A program made the translations under genes and the position numbers. The notes under the pieces were generated by a model. It was not told where the DNA came from. It searched no databases and saw only the letters and a program-made list of their open reading frames with translations. A DNA stretch of 64,000 nt from an uncultured Rhodospirillaceae bacterium (GTDB taxonomy: Bacteria > Pseudomonadota > Alphaproteobacteria > Reyranellales > Reyranellaceae). Positions 34,098 through 42,656 of the stretch are shown one piece after another. Within the stretch, counting starts at the first letter, position 1, and each line of letters begins with the position of its first letter. Where the stretch lies: positions 87,635-151,634 of the forward strand of contig CAMFGZ010000011.1 of NCBI GenBank assembly GCA_945952105.1, given 5' to 3'.

Positions 34098-35298
34098 CGA
34101 TGACCTTGTCGTCGTGCAGCCGGGCGATCTCGTGCCCGGGCAGGCCGAGGATACCCGAAAGGATCTCGTCCGTATGCTGGCCCAGCACGGGGGCCGGCTG
34201 CGGCGGCTGGCGCGGGACCGCCCCGAACTGCATTGGCGAGGCCGCGACCGGATAGCGGCCGATGCCGGGCTGGTCGAGCAGCGTGAACATCGGATTCTCG
34301 GCCACGTTGGTCCTGTCGGCCGCCAGCTCGCGGAAAGTCTGGTAGGGCGCCCACAGGGCGCCGGCCTTCTTCAGTGCAGCCCCGACATCGGACGCATCGT
34401 GCGCGGCGACCCATGGCTCGATGACGGCGATGAGCTGCTGGCGGGCATTCCAGCGGCCGGCATCGGTCTTCAAGTCGACGCCGGTCTCGGCCTCGATCTT
34501 CCTGAAAGCCTCGGTGAAGTCCCCGGCCGCCGCCAGAGCGTCGACGTGACGGTCGGAGAAGATGCAGATGATCACGAAGCGGCCGTCCTTCGTCCGGAAG
34601 TCACGCCCGAAGGTGCCGAAGATTTCGTTGCCATAGCGCGGACGGTCGACCTCGTTGACCACCGCCTCGCCGATGTAGCCCAGCGCCGACGTCGTCGCGA
34701 GCGCCACGTCCTGCAGCGGCAGCACGATCTTCTGGCCGTGGCCCGTCATCCGCCGATGACGCTCGGCAGCCAGGATCGACAGGGCGCCGGCATAGGCGGC
34801 CGCCAGGTCCCACGGCGGGCAGACGGCGTTCACGGGCCCTTCATGCCCGACCGGCCCCGTGACCATGGGGAAGCCGGTGATGGCATTCACCGTATAGTCG
34901 ACGTTCGCCGACCCGTCGCGCGCCCCTATGATGTTGAGCGCGATCAGGTCGGCGCGCTTCTTCGCCAGCTCCTCGTAGGCAAGCCAGCCGCGTGCCGGCA
35001 TGTTGGTCGTGAAGATGCCCGCGCCCTCGCCCGGCGCGGTGATCAGTGCCGTCAGCAACTCGCGGCCCCGGGGATTGCGCAAGTCGACGGCGATGGAGCG
35101 TTTGCCCTTGTTGAGGCCGGCCCAATAGATGGAGCGTCCATCGTCGGTGATCGGCCAGCGATCGTTGTCGAGGCCGCCCTTGATATCGTCGAAGCGGATC
35201 ACGTCGGCGCCCATCTGGGCCAGCGTCATGCCGCCGAGCGGTGCGGCAATGAAAGCCGACCCCTCGACGATGCGGAGGCCCGCAAGAATACCCGTCAT
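34084..35298 (-). CDS. 2-methylfumaryl-CoA isomerase-like CoA transferase (family III)
   Basis: This 404-residue family III CoA transferase differs from the other CaiB proteins here. The N-terminus MTGILAGLRIVEGSAF, then APLGGMTLAQMGADVIRFD and YWAGLNKGKRSIAVDLRNP, are very like mesaconyl-CoA C1-C4 CoA transferase (Mct) of the 3-hydroxypropionate bicycle, as I recall it. The acyl-accepting Asp is present in CPPWDLAA (Asp164; Mct Asp165). Mct moves CoA within the same molecule, from the C1 to the C4 carboxylate of mesaconate. No other bicycle genes are nearby, so the substrate may be another unsaturated dicarboxylate. It overlaps the hydroxylase gene by 14 bases. Confidence 0.72.
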   Translation of the reverse strand: MTGILAGLRIVEGSAFIAAPLGGMTLAQMGADVIRFDDIKGGLDNDRWPITDDGRSIYWAGLNKGKRSIAVDLRNPRGRELLTALITAPGEGAGIFTTNMPARGWLAYEELAKKRADLIALNIIGARDGSANVDYTVNAITGFPMVTGPVGHEGPVNAVCPPWDLAAAYAGALSILAAERHRRMTGHGQKIVLPLQDVALATTSALGYIGEAVVNEVDRPRYGNEIFGTFGRDFRTKDGRFVIICIFSDRHVDALAAAGDFTEAFRKIEAETGVDLKTDAGRWNARQQLIAVIEPWVAAHDASDVGAALKKAGALWAPYQTFRELAADRTNVAENPMFTLLDQPGIGRYPVAASPMQFGAVPRQPPQPAPVLGQHTDEILSGILGLPGHEIARLHDDKVIGGPR

Positions 35299-35345
35299 GT
35301 ACGTTTCCCGTGTCTTGTCTTGTTTATGTCTGTGCGATTGCGCCG

Positions 35346-36467
35346 CTACTTGCGACCGAGCGTGTGTTCGCGCTTCTCCAGCCACCAGCCGTATTCCGGC
35401 GTCCACATGTCGAAGTCGGGATCGCAGCCCAGCGCCTGCGCGGCATGCAACGGCCAGAAGGGCTCGTAGAGCGCCTGCCGGCCGATCGCGATCAGGTCGG
35501 CATCGCCGTCCTGCAGGATCGCCTCGGCCTGCGGCCCGTCGAGGATCAGGCCGACCGCCATCGTCGAAATGCCGGCACCCTTCTTGACGGCCGAGGCGAA
35601 CGGCACCTGGAAGCCGAGACCGCGCTTCACGCCCGCCGCCGTCGCCGCACCGGCGATGCCACCGGAGGAGCAGTCGATCACGTCGACGCCGATCGCCTTC
35701 AGCTCCTGCGCGAAGGCCACCGTGTCGTCGACATCCCAGCCGCCGCCGCCATCGACAGCGGAGACGCGCACGAACAATGGCTTGTTCTCCGGCCACGCCT
35801 GGCGCACGGCGCGCGCCACGTCGAGCGGGAAACGCATGCGGCCGGCGCGATCGCCGCCATACCGGTCGTTGCGTGTGTTGCTGATCGGCGAGAGGAACTG
35901 CGCCAGCAGGTAGCCGTGCGCGCCATGCACTTCGAGCACATCGTAACCCGCGGCAGCGGCGCGCTTCGCGGCAGCGGCGAACTTCTTCACCAGCTCCTCT
36001 ATCTCGTCGACGGACAGAGCGCGGGGCTTCAGCCAGCCTTCGGCGGCCGCGAGATCGGTCGGGCCGACCACCTCCCATTTCTGCCAGCCGGCCCCTTCCG
36101 GCCCGAACTGTCCGCCCTTGTCGAAGGTGCGCGGCGTCGAGCCCTTGCGGCCCGAATGCGTGATCTGGGTCGCCGACAGCACGCCCTCGCCGCGAATGAA
36201 ATCCGTCAGCCGCTGGTGGCTCGCGATCTGGCTGTCGTCCCACAGGCCGAGGTCTCCCTGGGTGACGCGGCCGCGCGGCTCTACGGCACAGTTCTCGGTG
36301 AACACGACACCGAACTTGCCCAGCGCGAACTTGCCGAGATGAACCAGGTGGAAATCGTTCACCAGCCCATCCGTCGCGCGGAACTGGACCATGGGCGAAA
36401 CGACACAACGGTTGGGTGCCACGACACCGCGCATCTTGAGCGGCGAGAAGAGAAGCGGTTTCTGCAA
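35346..36467 (-). CDS. Old Yellow Enzyme family NADH:flavin oxidoreductase
   Basis: This 373-residue FMN protein of the OYE/YqjM type has LFSPLKMRGVVAPNRCVVSP, then FGVVFTENCAVEPRGR, QITHSGRKGS, and GYDVLEVHGAHGYLLAQFLS with NTRNDRYGG, the family signature. It reduces activated C=C bonds of enones or similar. The start is uncertain: TTG at 36467 gives the normal N-terminus with GGGGGA upstream, while GTG at 36524 would add 19 residues lacking homology. It lies 47 bases upstream of the CoA transferase and is divergent from the D-aminoacylase. It may act on an unsaturated acyl intermediate of this cluster. Confidence 0.85.
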   Translation of the reverse strand: MQKPLLFSPLKMRGVVAPNRCVVSPMVQFRATDGLVNDFHLVHLGKFALGKFGVVFTENCAVEPRGRVTQGDLGLWDDSQIASHQRLTDFIRGEGVLSATQITHSGRKGSTPRTFDKGGQFGPEGAGWQKWEVVGPTDLAAAEGWLKPRALSVDEIEELVKKFAAAAKRAAAAGYDVLEVHGAHGYLLAQFLSPISNTRNDRYGGDRAGRMRFPLDVARAVRQAWPENKPLFVRVSAVDGGGGWDVDDTVAFAQELKAIGVDVIDCSSGGIAGAATAAGVKRGLGFQVPFASAVKKGAGISTMAVGLILDGPQAEAILQDGDADLIAIGRQALYEPFWPLHAAQALGCDPDFDMWTPEYGWWLEKREHTLGRK

Positions 36468-36547
36468 AGGTCGGTCCCCCGGACGGGATGGCTTTTCGAG
36501 GCCCCGAACATAGACCGGCGCCACTCCCGCGGCCTATCCTCCGCGCC

Positions 36548-38254
36548 ATGTTTGACCTCGTCATCCGAAACGGAACCGTGATCGACGGCTCGGGCGCCCC
36601 GCGCCGGGTCGCCGATGTTGCAGTGCAAGATCATCGCATCGCCGCCGTTAGTCCCAAGCTGGGCCCCGCAAAGCGCGAGATCGATGCCGAGGGCCTGATC
36701 GTCGCCCCGGGCTTCGTCGACATCCACACGCATTACGACGGCCAGGCGACGTGGGATCCGTTCGTCACGCCGTCCTCGTGGCATGGCGTCACGACGACGG
36801 TGTTCGGCAACTGCGGCGTCGGCTTCGCGCCGGTCCGTCCAGGCGCCTCGGGCTACCTCATCAACCTGATGGAAGGCGTCGAGGACATTCCCGGCACCGT
36901 CCTCAGCGAGGGCGTGAAGTTCAACTGGGAGTCCTTCCCCGACTATCTCGACGCGCTGGCCTCGATGGACCGCGCCGTCGATGTGGCGGCGCAGCTGCCG
37001 CACGGCGCGCTGCGCTTCTACGTGATGGGCGATCGCGGCGCCGATCACGCCGAGGTGCCGACCGAACGCGAGATCGAGGAGATGGCCCGCCTCACCGAGG
37101 AAGCGCTGCATGCCGGTGCGATGGGTTTCACCACTTCGCGCACCACCAAGCACAAGGCGCGCGACGGCCGCTTCACGCCGTCGCTCAGCGCCCGCGAGGC
37201 CGAGTTGCTCGGTATCGCCCAGGGCATGAAGCGCGCCGGCCGCGGCGTGCTGCAGGTCAACTCGGATTTCGGGCCCGGCGAGTTCGAGGCGCTGGACGCG
37301 GCTGCGAAGCTGGCCGGCCGTCCGCTGTCGTGCCTGCTGGTCCAGGTCGACGCACAGCCGCAGCTGTGGCGCGAGACGCTCGACCAGATCAATGCGGTGC
37401 GCCGTTCGGGCCGCGTCGCAAATGCGCAGGTCGGTTCGCGGCCGATCGGCGTCATCATGGGCCTCGAGACGACGGCACATCCGTTCGCCGGCCATCGCGC
37501 CTGGCTCGACATGCGCAAGCTGTCGCCAGAGGAGCGCTACCAGCGCCTCGTCGCCGATGCCGACCTGCGCCGGGTACTGACGGAGGGCAAGCAGGAGCCC
37601 AACCCACGCGCCTTCATGGCGGAAGCGTTCGACCGCATGTTCCCGATCGGCGAGCGGCCGGACTACGAGCCCGACAAGAAGGACTCGATCGCGGCGATCG
37701 CGCAGCGCACGGGCCGCACGCCGCAGGCGGTTGCGCTCGAGGAGATGATGGCGCGCGGCGGCAAGGGCCTGCTGATGCTGCCGTTCGAGAACTACGCCTA
37801 CGGCAGCCTCGACGTGGTGCACGAGATGATCACCGATCCCGCGTCGGTCCTTGGCATCGCCGACGGCGGCGCCCATGTCGGCGTGATCTGCGACGCTTCC
37901 TCGCCGACCTCGCTGCTCACCCTCTGGGGCCGCGACCGCACGCGCGGGCCGAAGCTCGACCTCGAGTTCCTCATCGCCAAGCAGACGCGCGGCACGGCCG
38001 AGGCCTACGGGCTGATGGACCGGGGCCTGCTGGCGCCGGGCTACAAAGCCGACATCAACGTCATCGACTTCGACAACCTCACCCTGAAGCGCCCGGAAGT
38101 GGCCTACGATCTGCCGACCGGCGGTCGTCGCCTGGTCCAGCGCGCTTCGGGCTACAAGCACACGTTCAACGCCGGCGTCGAGACGCTGCAAAACGACGAG
38201 CTGACCGGCGAACGCCCGGGTCGCCTGGTGCGTGGGGCACAGGTCGCGGGTTAA
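36548..38254 (+). CDS. N-acyl-D-amino-acid deacylase-family amidohydrolase
   Basis: This 568-residue amidohydrolase-3 enzyme starts DLVIRNGTVIDGSGAPR and has the metal motif APGFVDIHTHYDGQATWDP near residues 58-76. It ends with the deacylase-like GLLAPGYKADINVIDFDNL segment. Known relatives remove the acyl group from N-acyl-D-amino acids or act on dihydropyrimidine-like amides. Substrate cannot be read. The ATG at 36548 was chosen from homology; the frame runs on upstream into the OYE promoter side. A REP-like doublet follows the stop codon. Confidence 0.82.
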   Translation: MFDLVIRNGTVIDGSGAPRRVADVAVQDHRIAAVSPKLGPAKREIDAEGLIVAPGFVDIHTHYDGQATWDPFVTPSSWHGVTTTVFGNCGVGFAPVRPGASGYLINLMEGVEDIPGTVLSEGVKFNWESFPDYLDALASMDRAVDVAAQLPHGALRFYVMGDRGADHAEVPTEREIEEMARLTEEALHAGAMGFTTSRTTKHKARDGRFTPSLSAREAELLGIAQGMKRAGRGVLQVNSDFGPGEFEALDAAAKLAGRPLSCLLVQVDAQPQLWRETLDQINAVRRSGRVANAQVGSRPIGVIMGLETTAHPFAGHRAWLDMRKLSPEERYQRLVADADLRRVLTEGKQEPNPRAFMAEAFDRMFPIGERPDYEPDKKDSIAAIAQRTGRTPQAVALEEMMARGGKGLLMLPFENYAYGSLDVVHEMITDPASVLGIADGGAHVGVICDASSPTSLLTLWGRDRTRGPKLDLEFLIAKQTRGTAEAYGLMDRGLLAPGYKADINVIDFDNLTLKRPEVAYDLPTGGRRLVQRASGYKHTFNAGVETLQNDELTGERPGRLVRGAQVAG

Positions 38255-38268
38255 CAACGAACGTCATT

Positions 38269-38341
38269 GGAGCGCGCCACTCCAGTGGCGCTCTGGCTTT
38301 CTCGATCAACGCATATGAGCGCCACGGGAGTGGCGCGCTCC
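38269..38341. repeat. REP-like doublet (copy 1) between convergent genes
   Basis: There are two 25-base arms, 38269-38293 and 38317-38341, that are inverted to each other with one mismatch. Each arm is itself a hairpin, for example GCGCCACT-CC-AGTGGCGC. A second copy ends the window at 63857-63930. Its place between the D-aminoacylase and urtE stops fits a role in 3'-end processing or transcript termination. Confidence 0.7.
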
Positions 38342-38387
38342 GTTGATAGTTGTCGAGTCGACCTAGCTGCCGCGCTCTTGAGCGGCG

Positions 38388-39089
38388 TCAGACCGTCATA
38401 TGCTTGCGAACGGCCTCGACGTCGAAGGTCTCGCGTGTACCCGAGAGCACGACCTCGCCACGGTCCATGACCGCGAAGTCGTCGGCGAGTTCATGGGCGA
38501 AGTCGAGATACTGCTCGACCAGGACGATCGCCATGTCGCCGCGCTGGCGCAGGTAGGTGATGGCGCGGCCGATATCCTTGATGACCGACGGCTGAATGCC
38601 TTCGGTCGGCTCGTCGAGCAACAGAAGCTTCGGCCGCATCGTGAGCGCGCGGCCGATCGCGAGCTGCTGCTGCTGGCCGCCCGAGAGATCGCCGCCGCGG
38701 CGCTTCAGCATCGACTGCAGCACCGGGAAGAGTTCGAAGACCTCGTCCGGCACCTTCTTGTGCTCACGGCTCACCGGCGCGAAGCCGGTCTCCAGATTCT
38801 CCTTCACCGTCAGCAGCGGAAAGATCTCGCGACCTTGCGGCACCAGCGCCACGCCGCGGCGCGCGCGGTCGTAGGGCGCAAGCTTCGAGATCTCCTGGCC
38901 GTCGACCTGGATGGTGCCCGAGGCAATCGACTGCATGCCGGAGATGGCGCGCAGCAGACTGGTCTTGCCGACGCCGTTGCGGCCGAGCAGGCAGGTCACG
39001 CGACCAATCGTGGCCGACAGCGACACACCGCGCAGCGCCTGGGCGGCGCCGTAGTAGAGATTGACGTTCTGGACTGAAAGCATCGTCAT
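38388..39089 (-). CDS. urtE: Urea ABC transporter ATP-binding subunit UrtE
   Basis: This 233-residue LivF-like ABC ATPase has LLGRNGVGKTSLLRAISG as Walker A, LSGGQQQQLAIGRALTMRPK as signature and LLLDEPTEGIQPSVIKDI as Walker B. The GxQPS after the DEPTEG is typical of UrtE rather than amino acid LivF. With UrtD it powers high-affinity urea import. ATGA overlap with urtD couples translation. It is the last gene of the urt run. Confidence 0.93.
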   Translation of the reverse strand: MTMLSVQNVNLYYGAAQALRGVSLSATIGRVTCLLGRNGVGKTSLLRAISGMQSIASGTIQVDGQEISKLAPYDRARRGVALVPQGREIFPLLTVKENLETGFAPVSREHKKVPDEVFELFPVLQSMLKRRGGDLSGGQQQQLAIGRALTMRPKLLLLDEPTEGIQPSVIKDIGRAITYLRQRGDMAIVLVEQYLDFAHELADDFAVMDRGEVVLSGTRETFDVEAVRKHMTV

Positions 39090-39856
39090 CGCCCGAGATA
39101 CACTTCGACGACACGCGGATCGGCACTCACCTGGTCGAGCGATCCCTCGGCCAGCGTCGAGCCCTCGTGCAAGACCGTCACCTTGACGCCGAGCGCGCGC
39201 ACGAAGCTCATGTCGTGCTCGACGACGACGACCGAATGGGACTTGTTGACCTCGCGCAACACCTGCGCGGTGGTCTCGGTCTCGATGTCGGTCATGCCGG
39301 CGACCGGCTCGTCGACCAGCATCAGCTTGGGGTTCTGCGCCAGCAGCATGCCGATCTCGAGCCACTGCTTCTGGCCGTGGCTAAGGCGAGCGCCCAGCAT
39401 GTGCTGCTGCGGGCCCATTCGGATGATCGACAGGATCTCCTCCAGCCGGTCGTTCTCGGCCTTGCTGGGTGTCGCCAGCAGCAGCCGGTACCAGCTGCGC
39501 ATGCCGGCCAGTGCCAGCAGGAGATTGTCGCGCACCGTATGGTTGTCGAACACGGTGGGCTTCTGGAACTTGCGGCCGATGCCGAGCGTGGCGATGTTGG
39601 CCTCGTCGAGCTTGGTGAGGTCGGCCTTGCCGTCGAACACCACCTCGCCGGAGTCGGGCCGGGTCTTGCCGGTGATCACGTCCATCATGGTGGTCTTGCC
39701 GGCGCCGTTGGGCCCGATGATCGCCCGCATCTCGCCCGGCTCGATCAGCAGGGAAAGATTGTTCAGCGCCCTGAAGCCGTCGAACGAAACGCTGACGCCG
39801 CTGAGATAAAGCAGCGCCGATGTGCTGCGCGCGTGGGTGATGCCGGGGGCCTTCAT
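39086..39856 (-). CDS. urtD: Urea ABC transporter ATP-binding subunit UrtD
   Basis: This 256-residue LivG-like ATPase has GPNGAGKTTMMDVITGKTRP as Walker A with the phosphate-loop lysine, GIGRKFQKPTVFDNHTVRDN as Q-loop, LSHGQKQWLEIGMLL as signature and LMLVDEPVAGMTD as Walker B. The FQKPTVF and SHGQKQW segments are hallmarks of UrtD. Both ends overlap neighbours by 4 bases (urtC upstream, urtE downstream). Length is normal. Confidence 0.93.
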   Translation of the reverse strand: MKAPGITHARSTSALLYLSGVSVSFDGFRALNNLSLLIEPGEMRAIIGPNGAGKTTMMDVITGKTRPDSGEVVFDGKADLTKLDEANIATLGIGRKFQKPTVFDNHTVRDNLLLALAGMRSWYRLLLATPSKAENDRLEEILSIIRMGPQQHMLGARLSHGQKQWLEIGMLLAQNPKLMLVDEPVAGMTDIETETTAQVLREVNKSHSVVVVEHDMSFVRALGVKVTVLHEGSTLAEGSLDQVSADPRVVEVYLGR

Positions 39857-40971
39857 GCCGCTGCCCTCGCCTGCCGCTCGCGCGACCGGCTCCTGAACTG
39901 GTTCCACAGGCCGACGACGCCCTTGGGCAGCAGCAGGGTCACGACGATGAACAGGGCGCCCAGCGCGAATAGCCAGACCTCGGGCAGCGCGCCGGTGAGC
40001 CAGGTCTTGCCGAAGTTCACGACGAAGGCGCCGATCACCGGACCGATCAGCGTGCCGCGCCCGCCGACCGCGACCCACAGCACCGCTTCGATCGAATTGC
40101 CGGGCGAGAACTCGCTGGGATTGATGATGCCGACCTGCGGCACGTACAGCGCGCCGGCAATGCCGGCCATCGCCGCCGACAGCACGAACACGAACAGCTT
40201 GTAGCGCTCGACCCGGTAGCCCAGGAACCGCATGCGGCTCTCGGCATCGCGCACGGCGGTCAGCGCCTTGCCGAAGCGCGAGCCGACGACGGCGGCGGAG
40301 ATCACCAGGAAGATCGCCAGCACCAGCGCCGAGACGAAGCACAGCACGGCTCGTGTCGTGTCGGACTGCACCGAGTAGCCGAGAATGTCCTTGAAGTCGG
40401 TCAGGCCGTTATTGCCGCCCAGCCCCATGTCGTTGCGGAAGAAGGCGAGCAGCAGGGCGAAGGTCATGGCCTGGGTGATGATCGAGAGATAGACGCCGGT
40501 GACTCGGCTGCGGAACGCGAACCAGCCGAGCCCGAGCGCCAGCAGGCTCGGCACCAGCACGATCATGGGGGCAGCGAACCAGAAACTGTCGAAGCCGTGC
40601 CAGAACCAGGGCAGCTCCTTGTAGTTCAGGAACACCATGAAATCGGGCAGGATCGGATTGCCGTACACGCCCCGCGTTCCGATCTGGCGCATCAGGTACA
40701 TGCCCATGCAGTAGCCGCCGAGAGCGAAGAAGGCGGCATGGCCGAGCGTGAGGATGCCGCAGAAGCCCCAGACCAGATCGACCGCCAGCGCCAGCGAGGC
40801 GTAGCAGAGATACTTACCGACGAGCTGTACCGCCCAGGAGGGCATGCGGAAGGGGCTGCCCGGCGGGAGCAGCAGGTTCGACAGCGGCACGAGGATGCCG
40901 ACCGCCATAACCAGCAGAACGAAGAGGCGCAGGTTGCGGGACATGCCCTGCCAGAGGAAACGCGTGATCAT
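39853..40971 (-). CDS. urtC: Urea ABC transporter permease UrtC
   Basis: This 372-residue LivM-type inner-membrane permease has about ten hydrophobic segments. It carries the cytoplasmic coupling motif FGKALTAVRDAESRMRFLGY, which docks the ATPases, and GGRGTLIGPVIGAFVVN near the end. LVWGFCGILTLGHAAFFALG and GLGGNNGLTDFKDILGY are typical of UrtC. It starts inside the last codons of urtB (4-base overlap). It forms the urea channel with UrtB. Confidence 0.93.
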   Translation of the reverse strand: MITRFLWQGMSRNLRLFVLLVMAVGILVPLSNLLLPPGSPFRMPSWAVQLVGKYLCYASLALAVDLVWGFCGILTLGHAAFFALGGYCMGMYLMRQIGTRGVYGNPILPDFMVFLNYKELPWFWHGFDSFWFAAPMIVLVPSLLALGLGWFAFRSRVTGVYLSIITQAMTFALLLAFFRNDMGLGGNNGLTDFKDILGYSVQSDTTRAVLCFVSALVLAIFLVISAAVVGSRFGKALTAVRDAESRMRFLGYRVERYKLFVFVLSAAMAGIAGALYVPQVGIINPSEFSPGNSIEAVLWVAVGGRGTLIGPVIGAFVVNFGKTWLTGALPEVWLFALGALFIVVTLLLPKGVVGLWNQFRSRSRERQARAAA

Positions 40972-42581
40972 TCGACCGACCGACCCTTGAGCGCGAACAG
41001 CCCGCGCGGCCGGCGCTGGATGAACAGGATGATGAACACCAGCACCAGGATCTTGCCCAGCACCGCACCCGCATAGGGTTCGAGGAACTTGTTCACGACG
41101 CCGAGCGTGAGCGCGCCGATCAGCGTGCCGAACAGGTTTCCGACGCCGCCGAACACCACGACCATGAAGGAGTCGATGATGTAGCCCTGGCCGAGGTTGG
41201 GGCTGACATTGTCGATCTGGCTCAATGCCACGCCGGCAAGGCCCGCGATTCCCGAGCCCAGACCGAAGGTCAGCGCATCGACCCGCGGTGTACGGATGCC
41301 GACCGCCGCCGCCATCGGGCGGTTCTGCGTCACGGCGCGCATGTAGAGGCCGAGCGGCGTCTTGCGCAGCAGCAGGATCAGCGAAGCAAAGACGATCAGC
41401 GCGAACACCACGATCCAGAGGCGACCGTAAGTGATGTTGAGCTGGCCGAGCTGGAAAGCGCCCGACATCCATGACGGCGCCCCGACCTCGCGATTGGACG
41501 AGCCGAAGATCGACCGCACCGCCTGCTGCAGCACGAGCGACAGGCCCCAGGTCGCGAGCAGCGTGTCGAGCGGACGACCGTACAGGAAGCGGATGATGGT
41601 GCGTTCGATCAGGATGCCGATGGCGCCTGAGACGACGAAGGCGAGCGGCAGTGCGATCACCAGCGAGACGTCGAACAGATGCGGCGCCGACGTGCGGATG
41701 ATTTCCTGGACGACGAAGGTCGTGTAGGCGCCGATCATGACCATCTCGCCATGCGCCATGTTGATCACGCCCATCGTGCCGAAGGTGATGGCGAGACCGA
41801 TGGCGGCCAGCAGCAGGACGGAGCCGAGCGAAATCCCGTACCAGACGTTCTGCGCCATCTGCCAGGCGGCCAGCGCCTGATCGATCGAGGTGGCGGCGGC
41901 GGCCGCCGCCGCCTTTACTTCGCCGTCGGACGAGGACGCGACGGTGTTCAGGATGCCGAGCGAATCTCGGTCGCCGCGGTCTTTGAGGAGGGCGATCGCG
42001 GCCAGTTTCTGCGCCGGCGGCGTATCTGCCGCCGCCAGAACGATGGCGGCGCGGGCCTCGCTCATCGCGCGCTTCACGCGCGCATCCTTCTCGGCGGCGA
42101 GCGCCTGGTCGAGCGCCGGCAGGGCCGTCGCATCGCGGCGCTTGAAGAGAGCGTCGGCAGCATTCAGCCGGACGTTGGAATTGGGGCTCATCAGGGTGAG
42201 CGAACCGACTGCGGCTTCGATCGTGCCACGCAGGCGGTTATTGACCCTCACGCGGTCGAGGTCGGCTTCCACGGCGCTGCCGGCCGGCTTGCCGGAGACC
42301 GCTTCGGTGAGCGCGAGCTTGTTGCCATCGGCCTTGCCGATGACCGCGACCTTGTCCGACGTTCGGACATAGAGCTGGCCGGCCGCAAGGGCTTCGAGGA
42401 TCGGCGCGGCGCGCTCCTCGCCCGATGCCGCCAGAGCGGTGATGGCCGCCTCGCGATCGCTCAGTCCGCCGGACGTGAGATTGCCGACGAGGGTGGCGAG
42501 GTCCGCGGCGAGAGCCGCCCCGGCCAGGGCCAGCGACGCCAGCACGGAAAGCAGGACCGAGAAAGGTCGAAGACGAAGCAT
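40968..42581 (-). CDS. urtB: Urea ABC transporter permease UrtB
   Basis: This 537-residue permease has a signal-like start (SVLLSVLASLALAGAALA), then about 200 residues of HEAT-like alanine-rich helical repeats (about 25-240, with regions such as NVRLNAADALFKRRDATALP). The LivH-type membrane domain follows (about 255-537, INMAHGEMVMIGAYTT, FGGVGNLFGTLIGALTLGVV). The large N-terminal domain is usual for proteobacterial UrtB; its function is unclear and it may face the periplasm. Codons overlap urtC by 4 bases. urtA lies 75 bases upstream. Confidence 0.92.
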   Translation of the reverse strand: MLRLRPFSVLLSVLASLALAGAALAADLATLVGNLTSGGLSDREAAITALAASGEERAAPILEALAAGQLYVRTSDKVAVIGKADGNKLALTEAVSGKPAGSAVEADLDRVRVNNRLRGTIEAAVGSLTLMSPNSNVRLNAADALFKRRDATALPALDQALAAEKDARVKRAMSEARAAIVLAAADTPPAQKLAAIALLKDRGDRDSLGILNTVASSSDGEVKAAAAAAATSIDQALAAWQMAQNVWYGISLGSVLLLAAIGLAITFGTMGVINMAHGEMVMIGAYTTFVVQEIIRTSAPHLFDVSLVIALPLAFVVSGAIGILIERTIIRFLYGRPLDTLLATWGLSLVLQQAVRSIFGSSNREVGAPSWMSGAFQLGQLNITYGRLWIVVFALIVFASLILLLRKTPLGLYMRAVTQNRPMAAAVGIRTPRVDALTFGLGSGIAGLAGVALSQIDNVSPNLGQGYIIDSFMVVVFGGVGNLFGTLIGALTLGVVNKFLEPYAGAVLGKILVLVFIILFIQRRPRGLFALKGRSVE

Positions 42582-42656
42582 GTGCTGTGACTTACCCGGG
42601 AGATGGAAACGGGGCGACCCGAAAGTCGCCCCGCCCTGTGAGTCCTGCGTGGAGGC

